NCBI GenBank assembly: GCA_905214235.1 | Contig: CAJMLF010000002.1 | Span: 1-64,000, forward strand | Length of the DNA stretch: 64,000 nucleotides | Reading direction: 5' to 3' | Source of the DNA: an uncultured bacterium | GTDB lineage: Bacteria; Bacillota; Bacilli; Lactobacillales; Lactobacillaceae | Shown here: one piece after another, positions 56,624-64,000 of the stretch | How positions within the stretch are numbered: the stretch's first letter is position 1 | Layout of the letters: the number at the start of each line of letters is the position of its first letter | The notes under the pieces: generated by a model | What the model was told of the DNA's origin: nothing | Database searches by the model: none | What the model saw: the letters and a program-made list of their open reading frames with translations, nothing else | Program-made: the position numbers and the translations under genes

Positions 56624-56710
56624 GCGCGCTCCGGATGACTAATTGAAGACAATCATTGGTACGAATATATTGTTGATTGTCCGTAACTAGCCACCTGGGG
56701 CGCGCTTTTT
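56624..56710 (+). repeat. Structured repeat element, copy B (also terminator-like)
   Basis: GCGCGCTCC (56624-56632) pairs with GGGGCGCGC (56697-56705), followed by T5. Inside it GACAATCA (56648-56655) pairs with TGATTGTC (56674-56681), and GACTAATT with AACTAGCC (56685-56692) is partly paired. On the minus strand the mismatches of that inner helix become G-U pairs. It shares GACAATCATTGG (56648-56659) and overall plan with copy A. It probably also terminates the cdaA-cdaR-glmM transcript. Confidence 0.6.
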
Positions 56711-56763
56711 CTTAAAAACGATGGTGTAATATGCGCAAACCAGGAAAGTCATTATGTTTTTGC

Positions 56764-56871
56764 TAATACCTATACCAATTGAGTGCAACCGATTGACAAT
56801 CAATTTGAAAACCTGTACTATACAATACAGTTAGCCAAGAAACTAACGATTTTAAAGTTATCTATACCAAT
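56764..56871 (+). promoter_or_regulatory. glmS promoter flanked by two NagR/GntR-like sites
   Basis: A perfect TTGACA (56793-56798), 17-nt spacer and TACTAT (56816-56821) form the promoter. TATACCAATT occurs on both sides (56771-56780 and 56863-56872). The downstream copy read on the minus strand is ATTGGTATAGATAACT (56856-56871), close to the NagR (YvoA) operator as I recall it. The leader is only about 80 nt and lacks the glmS ribozyme core, so repression by a GntR protein is the likely control. Confidence 0.6.
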
Positions 56872-56907
56872 TTAAATGAAACTTAAATAAAAAGGATGGA
56901 ATAAATT

Positions 56908-58728
56908 ATGTGTGGAATTGTTGGAGTTACCGGTACTGACCAGAGTTTGTCAATCTTAATTGAGGGGCTTAAGCGGCTGGAATACCGGGGCTATGACTCA
57001 GCAGGGGTTTATTTAAATGACCAGCAGGGGCATGACTACCTCGTGAAGCGCCCGGGACGGATCAGTAACCTGGAAGCAGCCTTAACGGACGACGTTCATG
57101 GCCTTTCCGGGATTGGTCATACCCGTTGGGCAACTCATGGGGAACCAAGCGAGGCCAATGCGCACCCGCAATACTCCCAAGATGACCGCTTCTACCTGGT
57201 TCACAACGGGGTTATTGAAAACTATGCCCAACTGAAGAAGGAATACCTGGCCGGTGTGCACTTTACTAGCCAAACCGATACTGAAGTAATTGTTCAGTTG
57301 GTTGATAAGTTTGTTGTTGAAAATAAGATGACAACTGAAGGGGCCCTCTTAAAGGTGCTGCGCTTAATCAGTCCTGATTCTTCCTACGCCTTCGTGATGA
57401 TTGACCGGGAACAACCGGACACTCTGTACGTTGCTAAGAACAAGTCACCACTACTGGTTGGCCTGGCCGATGGCTACAACATGGTGGGCTCCGATGCGAT
57501 GTCAATGATCAAGCAGACGAACACCTTCATGGAAATCGATGACCATGAACTGGTAATTGTTAAGCCGGACCACGTCACCATCAAGGACTTTGACGGCAAC
57601 GAAAAGCACCGCAAGTCGTTTAAGGTTGACATGGATGAAAACGCCGCTGACAAGGGGACTTACCCATACTACATGCTGAAGGAAATTGATGAACAGCCGG
57701 CAGTAATGCGGAAGCTGGTTCAAAAGTACTTCGGTAAGGACGGGCAACCACAAATTGACGAAAAGCTGCTGAAGTCAATGGCCGATGCCGACCACTTATA
57801 CATTGTTGGGGCCGGAACTAGTTACCACGCCGGCTTAGTTGGTGCCCGGATCTTTGAACGGCTCTGTGGGGTTCCAACCAGTGTGCACATTTCTTCAGAG
57901 TTTGCCTACGAACAGCCACTGCTGTCCAAGAAGCCATTCTTCATTTTCCTGAGCCAGAGTGGTGAAACTGCTGATAGTCGGCAGGTACTGGTCAACGTGA
58001 ATAAGAATAACTGGCCAAGCCTGACGATTACCAACGTCGATAAGTCGACCCTTTCGCGTGAAGCAACCTTCACTGAATTGCTGTATGCTGGTCCAGAAAT
58101 TGCTGTGGCCTCAACGAAGGCTTACACGGCCCAAATCGCCGTTGAAGCAATTCTGGCCAAGGCCTTGGGTGAATACCTGGGCAAGCAGCCCGCCAAGGAC
58201 TTTGACGTTAAGCACCAACTCGGGTTAGTTGCCAACGGGATGCAAGCCATCACCGATAGTAAGAAGAAGATTGAAGAAGTGGCCGCACGTTACCTTTCTA
58301 AGCCACGGAACGCCTTCTATATCGGGCGGGGAATTGACTGGAGCGTTTCCTTGGAAGCAGCGTTGAAGCTGAAGGAAATTTCCTATGTCCAAGCAGAAGG
58401 CTTCGCATCTGGTGAACTGAAACACGGGACGATTGCCCTGATCGAAAAGAATACACCGGTTATTGGCATCATCACCCAGGACCGGACAGCTGGTTTGACC
58501 CGGAGTAACCTGGATGAAACCAAGGCCCGGGGGGCAAGTACGATCACCATCGTTTCCCGGCACCTGGCCCAAGAAGACGACACAATCGTCTTGGCAGATG
58601 TTGATGAATACTTGACACCACTGCTTAGTGTGCTGCCAGCACAATTGTTGGCCTACTACACTAGTCTGGGGAAGGGCCTGGATGTTGATAAGCCACGGAA
58701 CCTTGCTAAGTCAGTTACTGTTCAATAA
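56908..58728 (+). CDS. glmS: Glutamine-fructose-6-phosphate aminotransferase
   Basis: GlmS makes glucosamine-6-phosphate from fructose-6-phosphate and glutamine, the first step to UDP-GlcNAc. The 606-aa protein has Cys2 as glutaminase nucleophile (MCGIVGVTG), GIGHTRWATHGEPS and two SIS domains (GAGTSYHAGLVG and IGRGIDWSVSLEAALKLKE). The C-terminal KSVTVQ contains the conserved end. RBS AAAGGATGG. Fructose-6-phosphate supply ties it to the gluconeogenic genes when sugar is scarce. Confidence 0.97.
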   Translation: MCGIVGVTGTDQSLSILIEGLKRLEYRGYDSAGVYLNDQQGHDYLVKRPGRISNLEAALTDDVHGLSGIGHTRWATHGEPSEANAHPQYSQDDRFYLVHNGVIENYAQLKKEYLAGVHFTSQTDTEVIVQLVDKFVVENKMTTEGALLKVLRLISPDSSYAFVMIDREQPDTLYVAKNKSPLLVGLADGYNMVGSDAMSMIKQTNTFMEIDDHELVIVKPDHVTIKDFDGNEKHRKSFKVDMDENAADKGTYPYYMLKEIDEQPAVMRKLVQKYFGKDGQPQIDEKLLKSMADADHLYIVGAGTSYHAGLVGARIFERLCGVPTSVHISSEFAYEQPLLSKKPFFIFLSQSGETADSRQVLVNVNKNNWPSLTITNVDKSTLSREATFTELLYAGPEIAVASTKAYTAQIAVEAILAKALGEYLGKQPAKDFDVKHQLGLVANGMQAITDSKKKIEEVAARYLSKPRNAFYIGRGIDWSVSLEAALKLKEISYVQAEGFASGELKHGTIALIEKNTPVIGIITQDRTAGLTRSNLDETKARGASTITIVSRHLAQEDDTIVLADVDEYLTPLLSVLPAQLLAYYTSLGKGLDVDKPRNLAKSVTVQ

Positions 58729-58736
58729 AATAAATT

Positions 58737-58772
58737 GTCGCAATGGTCACCGTTGATCGTTGCGGCTTTTTT
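58737..58772 (+). terminator. Terminator after glmS
   Basis: GTCGCAATGGT (58737-58747) pairs with ATCGTTGCGGC (58756-58766) with several G-U pairs, then a T6 tract. Confidence 0.75.
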
Positions 58773-58779
58773 ATTTGGT

Positions 58780-59828
58780 AGATTGTAAAATTTAAGTTGA
58801 ACATTTTAGTGGACAGAAAAACCCATAAAGGTCTTTAATGGTGTCGTCACAACATTCCATTAGAAAGAAGGACCTTTATGGGCACCACTATTTTATCATT
58901 TGAAGACCGCATTGTCATCGAAACGCTTCGTCATGAAAAGCGATCTCTTCGATATATCGCTGATTACCTGGGCTTTAGTAAGACTACTATCTTTAATGAA
59001 ATTCACCGGTTAAAGGGTGAATACCATGCGACTAGTGCGCAAGCCGACCACGAAACTAAACTTAGTTATCGTGGCCGGAAATGCTCATTAACGGTTAACC
59101 TCAAACGACTAATCGAAGAAAAGATCAAGGTCCAAAAATGGTCAATTGAACAAGTAGCCCATGTGGTTATGATCGCCTATAAGACTATCTATAACTGGGT
59201 TGATCAAGGCCTCTTAGAGATTAGCTTAACTGACTTACCAGATCATGGTATTCGCCGTAAGCGGGCTAAAGAAACTCGTGGTACTTTTAGTCATGGTCGT
59301 TCGATTGAAGATCGTCCAGCTGAAGCTTCTGATCGTAATATTGCAGGTCATTTTGAAGCTGATACGGTTTTATCTGGTAAGCGCAAAGGTCAAGCAGTAG
59401 CTACGTTTGTCGAACGCAAGAGTCGCCTTACTATCGTTAAACGGCTTGATGGACGAGATAGCACTTCAATGACTAAGGCTATCCTTGAATTAGCTAATCA
59501 ATTAGGAACTAATCTCAAAACACTGACAGTTGATCACGGGAAAGAGTTCGCCAACTACCAATCAATTGAGGGGCAGACCGGTGTACCGCTGTATTTTGGC
59601 CATGCCTATTCCCCACATGAACGTGGCAGTAATGAGAATCGTAATCGAGTGTTGCGCCGCTTTATTCCCAAAGGTCAACCAATTGAAGAGATTAGTGATG
59701 ATGAGTTAATTCAGATTAACTGGTATTTGAACTCACGGCCACTCAAATGTTTGAACTGGCGATCACCAATTGAGATCTTCTTGCTTAATCTACGTCACTG
59801 AATTTGTTCAAGTTATTTATTGCAATCT
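58780..59828 (+). mobile_element. IS30-family insertion sequence
   Basis: A 1049-bp element with one transposase gene. The ends are imperfect inverted repeats of about 24 bp: AGATTGTAAAATTTAAG... at 58780 and, on the minus strand, AGATTGCAATAAATAAC... ending at 59828, matching at 19 of 24 positions. No clear 2-3 bp target duplication is visible (GGT on the left, GCC on the right). It inserted between the glmS terminator and the region upstream of a hypothetical gene without breaking a recognisable gene. Confidence 0.8.
58878..59801 (+). CDS. IS30-family transposase
   Basis: The 307-aa protein has an N-terminal helix-turn-helix (LRYIADYLGFSKTTIFNEIHR at about 23-43) and a DDE integrase-type core. 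GHFEADTVLS holds the first Asp (about 163), LTVDHGKEFAN the second, and ERGSNENRNRVLRRF the Glu. It is full length and looks intact. The start codon is buried in a 12-bp inverted repeat (58822-58833 with 58871-58882) that would sequester it in transcripts reading in from outside. Confidence 0.93.
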   Translation: MGTTILSFEDRIVIETLRHEKRSLRYIADYLGFSKTTIFNEIHRLKGEYHATSAQADHETKLSYRGRKCSLTVNLKRLIEEKIKVQKWSIEQVAHVVMIAYKTIYNWVDQGLLEISLTDLPDHGIRRKRAKETRGTFSHGRSIEDRPAEASDRNIAGHFEADTVLSGKRKGQAVATFVERKSRLTIVKRLDGRDSTSMTKAILELANQLGTNLKTLTVDHGKEFANYQSIEGQTGVPLYFGHAYSPHERGSNENRNRVLRRFIPKGQPIEEISDDELIQINWYLNSRPLKCLNWRSPIEIFLLNLRH

Positions 59829-59865
59829 GCCATTTCCTAAAATTGACATTTTTTAGAATTTTGTA

Positions 59866-59984
59866 TTGACTTCCACTGGTGAAACCGCTATCATAATAGT
59901 TGCAAGGTATTAAGTATTTACCTTCTAATCAATTCTCTTTCTCTCTTATGCCAATCACCGTCATCGCGACGGTGATTTTTTTGT
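59866..59984 (+). ncRNA. Candidate small RNA: promoter-to-terminator unit without gene
   Basis: TTGACT (59866-59871), a 17-nt spacer and TATCAT (59889-59894) predict a start near 59901. About 60 nt later a perfect 9-bp terminator stem (ATCACCGTC/GACGGTGAT, 59954-59976) with a T7 tract ends the unit. The transcript would hold an AAGGTA/TACCTT hairpin and a pyrimidine-rich single strand. No ORF with an RBS is inside. A separate TATAAT (59995-60000) follows for the next gene, so a small RNA is more likely than an attenuator, but both are open. Confidence 0.5.
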
Positions 59985-60027
59985 TTTTTATCGCTATAAT
60001 TGACTAGGTAAGAAGGGGGAACATACT

Positions 60028-60339
60028 TTGGAAAAGCAACACGAAGTTTTAACACTAATTGAAGAGATTACCCGAAACGACGGGAGCACCTACTACGAGA
60101 TTGGTAACATGGTCCATAACGGACGGGCCGAACTGGCAGCGGAACGCGGTTTCATTAAGGAGGTCCGGATCCTCCAGCTGAACATCCCCCACTCACGTAA
60201 CGTCGCCAAGTATGAGGACTACATCAACAGTCACTACAAGATGCAGGACGAGTCGATGGACCACTGGGAAGAATGGAAACGGACGCCCGCGATGGATAAG
60301 GTGGTCGCCGATATTTTGAAAGAAAACCACATCGGTTAA
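60028..60339 (+). CDS. Hypothetical 103-aa protein
   Basis: I do not recognise this protein. It is soluble, slightly acidic, 103 aa, with no signal or membrane segment. The start MEKQHEVLTLIEEITRNDGS is helical, the middle contains GNMVHNGRAELAAERGFIKE, and the end is Trp-containing (DHWEEWKRTPAMDK). It starts at TTG 60028 after AGAAGGGGG and has a TATAAT box at 59995-60000. Base and codon use match its neighbours. It is monocistronic, bounded by terminators on both sides. Confidence 0.75.
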   Translation: MEKQHEVLTLIEEITRNDGSTYYEIGNMVHNGRAELAAERGFIKEVRILQLNIPHSRNVAKYEDYINSHYKMQDESMDHWEEWKRTPAMDKVVADILKENHIG

Positions 60340-60411
60340 GATGACTGGCGCAGGCTTAACAGAGCACCAGCGGCAAAGAAAGTAAGCCCGGTGTCCTTTA
60401 ATTATCAAATA

Positions 60412-60457
60412 AAGCAGGAAAAGGGAAATTTTTTCGCCTTTTCCGGCCTTATTTTTT
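60412..60457 (+). terminator. Terminator after the hypothetical gene
   Basis: GGAAAAGG (60417-60424) pairs with CCTTTTCC (60437-60444), with AAG/CTT extension and a T6 tract. Confidence 0.7.
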
Positions 60458-60530
60458 GTGAAAGGGCTATACACCAGTCATTTCAGCCAGTATAATTTTA
60501 TGAGGATTACAAAAAGTGGAGGTTGTTGAA

Positions 60531-62366
60531 ATGAGATCAGCTAGGCGTAGGCAGCGTCAATATATTACTGGCATTGATGGTCTACGTACGTTGGCGGTAT
60601 TGGGGGTCATTGTTTACCACCTTTTACCAAATGTACTGCAAGGGGGCTACTTGGGGGTTCCCCTTTTTCTGTTGATATCCGGTTACTTTGTTACTTACCA
60701 GATATCCAAGCACCTAATGCAAGACGGTTTCTTTGATATTCTGGCATTCTATAAGCGCCGGTTTAAGCGTCTTTATCCAGTCCTAATTGCAATGCTGGTT
60801 TTGACAACAGCGTACATTACCCTGTTTGCCCGGCCGCTTTTGCACCACATTAAGGCGATTGTCCTCACTAACCTGCTGTGGGTCTATAACTGGTGGGAGA
60901 TTAAAAATGGTCAGTCCTACTTTGACCAATTTGGCGGAATCTCGCCATTCACACACCTGTGGACCCTGGGAGTGGAAGCTCAGTTCTACTTACTGTGGCC
61001 GCTAATTTTGATTTTGCTTTTCCGTATTCTGGGAAAGAAGAAACGGGTGGCCCGCGTGGTCCTTTTACTGGCAATTGCCTCGGCGGTTGAAATGGCTCTC
61101 CTCTATGACCCGGCAAATATTAACCGGGTCTACTACGGGACCGATACCCGGGCCTTCTCCCTCCTGTTAGGGTCTTGGCTGGGCCTTACCTGGCCACTAA
61201 ACCGCCTGCGGAAAAACCTGATCCAGTCCGACATAAACCTACTGAATGGGTTAGGAATTGCTTCCATCATAATCACGATTATTGGTTTCTTCACCCTGAA
61301 CGGGCAGAACCCGGCGACCTACCGCGGGGGGATGTTCTTCTACAGCTTCGTTGGTATGATCACCACGGCGATGATTTTGCACCCGGGCGCCAGTATGAAC
61401 CGGTGGATGACCAACCCGGTATTCACCTGGATCGGCAAGCGGTCCTACGGGATTTACGTTTACCAGTATCCGGTAATGGCCTTTTATGAACGGGCGATTC
61501 ATGTCGGTGTCCACCCGGTTATTAATTCACTAATCGAGCTGGTGATTATCGGGGTCGTTAGTGAGCTTTCCTACCAGCTTTTGGAAAAGCCGCTGGCCCA
61601 CTATGATTGGACAAATATTAGACAAGACTTACATAGTATTAAGACAATTTCGCTTCAGGGAGGAATTAAAATGGCCTTTAGTGTTATCGCATTGGGAATT
61701 GCCCTCTTCGGCTTGAGTCAACCAGACCACCAGCCTGCGAAGACGGCGGTCCAGGTCCGGATTGAACATAACCACCAGCTTGCTGCCCAACATAATAAAC
61801 AGCTTGCGGAGGGGAAGAAGACGTCAACGGAGAAGTCCGGCAAACTGGAAAAGAAGTACAACCTGACTGCTCAGCAGGTTAAGGCACTGAAGAATACCAA
61901 GGTTACGGCGATCGGTGATTCGGTAATGGCCGATGCCGCCAATAGTATTCAGGAATTAATGCCCCAGGCCTATGTTGATGCCAAAGTTGGCCGCCAGGGT
62001 TCAGAAGCGCCCGCAGTCATTAGCCAGTTAAAGTCAGATGGGCACCTGAATAAGAACGTGGTGCTGAACCTGGGAACGAACGGGGCAATGACCAAGGAGA
62101 CGGTCAACGAGATCTTGTCTGGGATTGGTTCCAACCGGCAAGTCTACTGGCTGACCGCCCACGTGCCAACCAAGCCATGGCAACAGACCGTTAACCGGGA
62201 AATCAAGGCCGCAGCCAAGAAACATAAGAATGTCCACGTGATTGACTGGTCAGCAGAAAGCAACAACCACGCAGACTGGTTTGCTGATGATAATGTTCAC
62301 ATGGATGAACAAGGAAACATTCACTACACGCGGATGGTTGCTAAGGCAATTTTGAATCACCAGTAA
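60531..62366 (+). CDS. oatA: OatA-like acyltransferase with SGNH domain
   Basis: OatA-type proteins move acetyl groups across the membrane and O-acetylate peptidoglycan, giving lysozyme resistance. The 611-aa protein has an acyltransferase-3 membrane domain (about 1-380, 10-11 helices) opening with GIDGLRTLAVLGVIVYHL. An extracellular linker rich in Lys and Gln follows. The SGNH esterase-like domain from about 455 has AIGDSVMADA (Ser), LGTNGAMT (Asn) and DNVHMDEQG (Asp-His). I start at ATG 60531, 8 nt after GGAGG. A TATAAT lies at 60491-60496. marR and a HAD gene follow closely. A different acceptor polymer is possible. Confidence 0.88.
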   Translation: MRSARRRQRQYITGIDGLRTLAVLGVIVYHLLPNVLQGGYLGVPLFLLISGYFVTYQISKHLMQDGFFDILAFYKRRFKRLYPVLIAMLVLTTAYITLFARPLLHHIKAIVLTNLLWVYNWWEIKNGQSYFDQFGGISPFTHLWTLGVEAQFYLLWPLILILLFRILGKKKRVARVVLLLAIASAVEMALLYDPANINRVYYGTDTRAFSLLLGSWLGLTWPLNRLRKNLIQSDINLLNGLGIASIIITIIGFFTLNGQNPATYRGGMFFYSFVGMITTAMILHPGASMNRWMTNPVFTWIGKRSYGIYVYQYPVMAFYERAIHVGVHPVINSLIELVIIGVVSELSYQLLEKPLAHYDWTNIRQDLHSIKTISLQGGIKMAFSVIALGIALFGLSQPDHQPAKTAVQVRIEHNHQLAAQHNKQLAEGKKTSTEKSGKLEKKYNLTAQQVKALKNTKVTAIGDSVMADAANSIQELMPQAYVDAKVGRQGSEAPAVISQLKSDGHLNKNVVLNLGTNGAMTKETVNEILSGIGSNRQVYWLTAHVPTKPWQQTVNREIKAAAKKHKNVHVIDWSAESNNHADWFADDNVHMDEQGNIHYTRMVAKAILNHQ

Positions 62367-62378
62367 GGAGCGACGGTC

Positions 62379-62840
62379 GTGGCTGAGGATGAACACTTAC
62401 TAGACCAGGCAATCGACCTTTACCTAACCGGGTTAAAGGGACTCGGTTCCTTTATCTCTGAGCCCTCGGCAGCTTTTTCCCTGTCTTTTGAGCAATACTT
62501 GATTCTACGCAGTATTGTCCACCAGCCGGGAGTAAAGCTGATGGACATTGCAAAAGAACGGGGGGTCACCCGGAGTGCCGTCTCCCGGCAGCTGAAGGTC
62601 CTGTTGACAAACCACTACGTTATCCAGAAAAAGGACCCGGCAGACCGGCGGCGCCAGTCTTTGGTAGCAACGCCAGAGGGGAAAAAGGTGGAAGGGCAGA
62701 TTGCCCAGCGGGTTAAGAAACGCTTTAGCAACTGGCTAACCATCTTTGGCACGGAGCGGGGGGCCAAACTTTTGGACCTCCTTTCCGCATTTAACCAACA
62801 GATTGTCCAGGCAAACAAGGAGAAGGATGAATCAAAATGA
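62379..62840 (+). CDS. MarR-family transcriptional regulator
   Basis: This 153-aa winged-helix repressor has VKLMDIAKERGVTRSAVSRQ at about 50-69 as the recognition region and the DPADRRRQSL wing. MarR proteins are dimers that release DNA on binding small phenolics or oxidants. GTG 62379 follows TAAGGAG, which overlaps the oatA stop region, and its stop overlaps the HAD start (ATGA). It may regulate its own operon with oatA, but I see no clear palindrome before oatA. Confidence 0.9.
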   Translation: MAEDEHLLDQAIDLYLTGLKGLGSFISEPSAAFSLSFEQYLILRSIVHQPGVKLMDIAKERGVTRSAVSRQLKVLLTNHYVIQKKDPADRRRQSLVATPEGKKVEGQIAQRVKKRFSNWLTIFGTERGAKLLDLLSAFNQQIVQANKEKDESK

Positions 62841-63643
62841 TTAAGATGATTGCATTAGACCTTGATAACACGCTGCTCAACAGTAAGAAGGAGATTTCAC
62901 CGCGTAATGAGGCGGTCTTGAGAAAACTCCACCAACAAGGAATCCACGTTGTCCTGTGCACGGGGCGGCCAATCAACGCCATCTGGCCCTACATCGAGCA
63001 GTTGGGGCTAACCGAACCAGATGACTACACGATCACCTTCAACGGGGGCCTGGTAATCAATAACCGGACGAAGGACCACCTGTTTGAAATGGGGATGGAC
63101 AAGCATGACCTGGCACCATTATTACACTTCGTCAATGCCCACCATATTCCGTTAAATGTTTTGGACTTTGACCAGGTTTTCGAGCTGAATGACTTCCCCG
63201 GCTCAATCTACCGGTCAGTTCTGAAACACATTAAGTTCAGGAATATTAAGGCGGCCCAGCTGCCGGGAGAGACCTTTAGCAAGGCCGTAATGGCAATTTC
63301 ACCAGAAAAACTCACACCAATCATCAAAGAACTTCCGGCCGACCTGAAGAAGCATTATCACGCCGTGCAGTCACAGGCAATGATCATGGAGTTCCTGCCG
63401 ATTGGAGTTAATAAGGCGGCTGGCCTTAAGGTCCTGCTCAAGCACTTCGGTGACGACTTCAGTAACCTGATGAGCTTTGGGGATGCTGACAACGACCTCG
63501 AAATGATTGAGGCGGCCCGGCAGGGAATTGTCATGGCCAATGGTTTGCCGGCAGTCAAGAAGGCCGCCACGGCGATTACCGACTCGAATGATGATGATGG
63601 TGTGGCCACGTATTGTGAACGTTTCTTTGCAACACAACTGTAA
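62837..63643 (+). CDS. Cof-type HAD hydrolase
   Basis: This 268-aa phosphatase of the Cof/YidA (HAD IIB) subfamily has motif I ALDLDNTLLNS (Asp8, Asp10), motif II in CTGRP, and motif IV FGDADNDLEM. The cap between about 90 and 200 is the C2B type. Such enzymes dephosphorylate sugar phosphates or flavin and pyridoxal intermediates; the substrate here is unknown. It overlaps marR by 4 bp (ATGA) and ends the oatA-marR-HAD operon. Confidence 0.9.
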   Translation: MIKMIALDLDNTLLNSKKEISPRNEAVLRKLHQQGIHVVLCTGRPINAIWPYIEQLGLTEPDDYTITFNGGLVINNRTKDHLFEMGMDKHDLAPLLHFVNAHHIPLNVLDFDQVFELNDFPGSIYRSVLKHIKFRNIKAAQLPGETFSKAVMAISPEKLTPIIKELPADLKKHYHAVQSQAMIMEFLPIGVNKAAGLKVLLKHFGDDFSNLMSFGDADNDLEMIEAARQGIVMANGLPAVKKAATAITDSNDDDGVATYCERFFATQL

Positions 63644-63665
63644 TATAAGCGCAAAAAAGATAGTT

Positions 63666-63721
63666 AAAAAGGCAAAAATCCGCGGAATCTCAAGGATTCT
63701 CCGGAATTTTTGCCTTTTTTT
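63666..63721 (+). terminator. Terminator after the HAD gene
   Basis: AAAAAGGCAAAAAT pairs with ATTTTTGCCTTTTT around an inner GAATC/GATTC helix, with a following T-tract. Confidence 0.88.
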
Positions 63722-63722
63722 A

Positions 63723-63960
63723 GTTGAATTTTGAAGATTTTATGAAAAAGTTAGGGAAACTGAAAAATCCTGTCCTAATGGCTTTTGCCGCCCTTCTTGA
63801 AAACGCTGGGGTAGTCAATATTACAATCAAGTAACATTATATTGGCGAAATGGGGGAAAGCGAAAAGAAGCTGTTACAGGCTAGTAATATTCACCGTGTA
63901 CCATAAGAGCTGTTGAATGAACGAAATAAATCAGAATGATAAAGGATGGTTGTTTAGTTT
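63723..63960 (+). other. Intergenic region before the last gene
   Basis: This 238-bp stretch has no supported gene, repeat or terminator. TTGAAA at about 63798 with TACAAT at about 63823 (19-nt spacer) and TATATT near 63839 are possible promoter parts. If used, the leader of the next gene would be over 100 nt. I see nothing firmer. Confidence 0.4.
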
Positions 63961-64000
63961 ATGAATACTAAGAAAAACTTTGTAAAAGCTTTTGCTACTC
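63961..64000 (+). CDS. Start of a probable secreted protein, cut by the window edge
   Basis: ATG 63961 follows AAAGGATGG by 11 nt. The 13 visible residues, MNTKKNFVKAFAT, give a positively charged start followed by the beginning of a hydrophobic stretch, as in a Sec signal peptide. In lactobacilli such starts are common in LysM or peptidoglycan-hydrolase proteins, but the visible part cannot decide. Confidence 0.5.
   Translation, partial: MNTKKNFVKAFAT

Noticed and set aside
56822..56907. Possible glmS ribozyme before glmS
   Set aside because: The leader is only about 80 nt and lacks the conserved ribozyme core; the NagR-like sites explain control better.
59948..60007. A 19-codon frame from ATG 59948, hydrophobic like a type I toxin
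   Set aside because: It has no Shine-Dalgarno (upstream is CTCTTTCTCTCTT), and it runs through the terminator stem and T-tract, whose bases create the hydrophobic codons.
63742..63834. A 30-aa frame starting MKKLGKLKNPVLMAF
   Set aside because: The upstream GAAG is a weak RBS, no promoter or terminator surrounds it, and it sits in the probable leader of the next gene.

Overview
The window reads as chromosomal core DNA of a Gram-positive lactic acid bacterium of the Lactobacillaceae, most likely an obligately heterofermentative Limosilactobacillus. The support is Firmicutes-type RBSs and TTGNNN-17-TANNNT promoters, the gene orders comFA-comFC-hpf-secA-prfB, hprK-lgt-gpsA-galU-trxB, uvrB-uvrA / rapZ-yvcK-whiA, secG-est-rnr-smpB and cdaA-cdaR-glmM, and glycolytic genes without a cggR repressor. 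Base composition looks near 50% G+C (judged by eye). The genus call is inference.

Layout. 1-7.2 kb: yigZ opposite competence genes comFA/comFC, ribosome hibernation factor hpf, secA, and prfB with its programmed +1 frameshift. 7.3-14.7 kb: envelope-stress-like PspC and YvlD proteins, HPr kinase, lipoprotein and glycerolipid genes, UDP-glucose synthesis (galU, pgm) and thioredoxin reductase. 14.8-23.4 kb: uvrBA behind a LexA box, a TudS-like protein, and rapZ-yvcK-whiA. 23.4-30.3 kb: an unusual five-gene operon (PEP synthase, GH120-like beta-helix protein, second triosephosphate isomerase, class II aldolase, phosphoglycerate-mutase-like protein). 30.3-32 kb: clpP with a CtsR box, two small unrecognised genes with complete signals, and tRNA-Arg(CCG). 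32-38.6 kb: gap, pgk, tpiA, eno, ptsI. 38.8-46.7 kb: amino-acid permease, ClC transporter, secG-est-rnr-smpB and a LURP-one-like gene. 46.8-52.8 kb: ung-pta, tsaE-GNAT, a PAS/exonuclease pair, murB and a ribokinase-type gene. 52.8-58.7 kb: DUF1361, cdaA-cdaR-glmM and glmS. 58.8-64 kb: an IS30-family element, a candidate small RNA, a hypothetical gene, an OatA-like acetyltransferase with MarR and HAD genes, and the start of a probably secreted protein.

How the parts connect. The 23.7-30.2 kb operon plus gap, pgk and eno supply every step from pyruvate up to fructose-1,6-bisphosphate, so this stretch could be a compact gluconeogenic locus. HprK, EI (ptsI) and a cre-like site before gap link it to carbon control. 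GlmM, GlmS, galU/pgm, murB and OatA feed or modify the cell wall, with c-di-AMP synthase beside glmM.

Most interesting items: the GH120-like protein, which appears to have lost its catalytic Asp inside a gluconeogenic operon; TpiA2 with Leu in place of the conserved Ser96; two small genes at 31.1-31.7 kb with their own promoters and terminators, one sharing a 12-nt operator-like motif with the ppsA upstream region; two related structured repeats after smpB and glmM; NagR-like sites around the glmS promoter with no glmS ribozyme; and a promoter-terminator unit at 59.87-59.98 kb.
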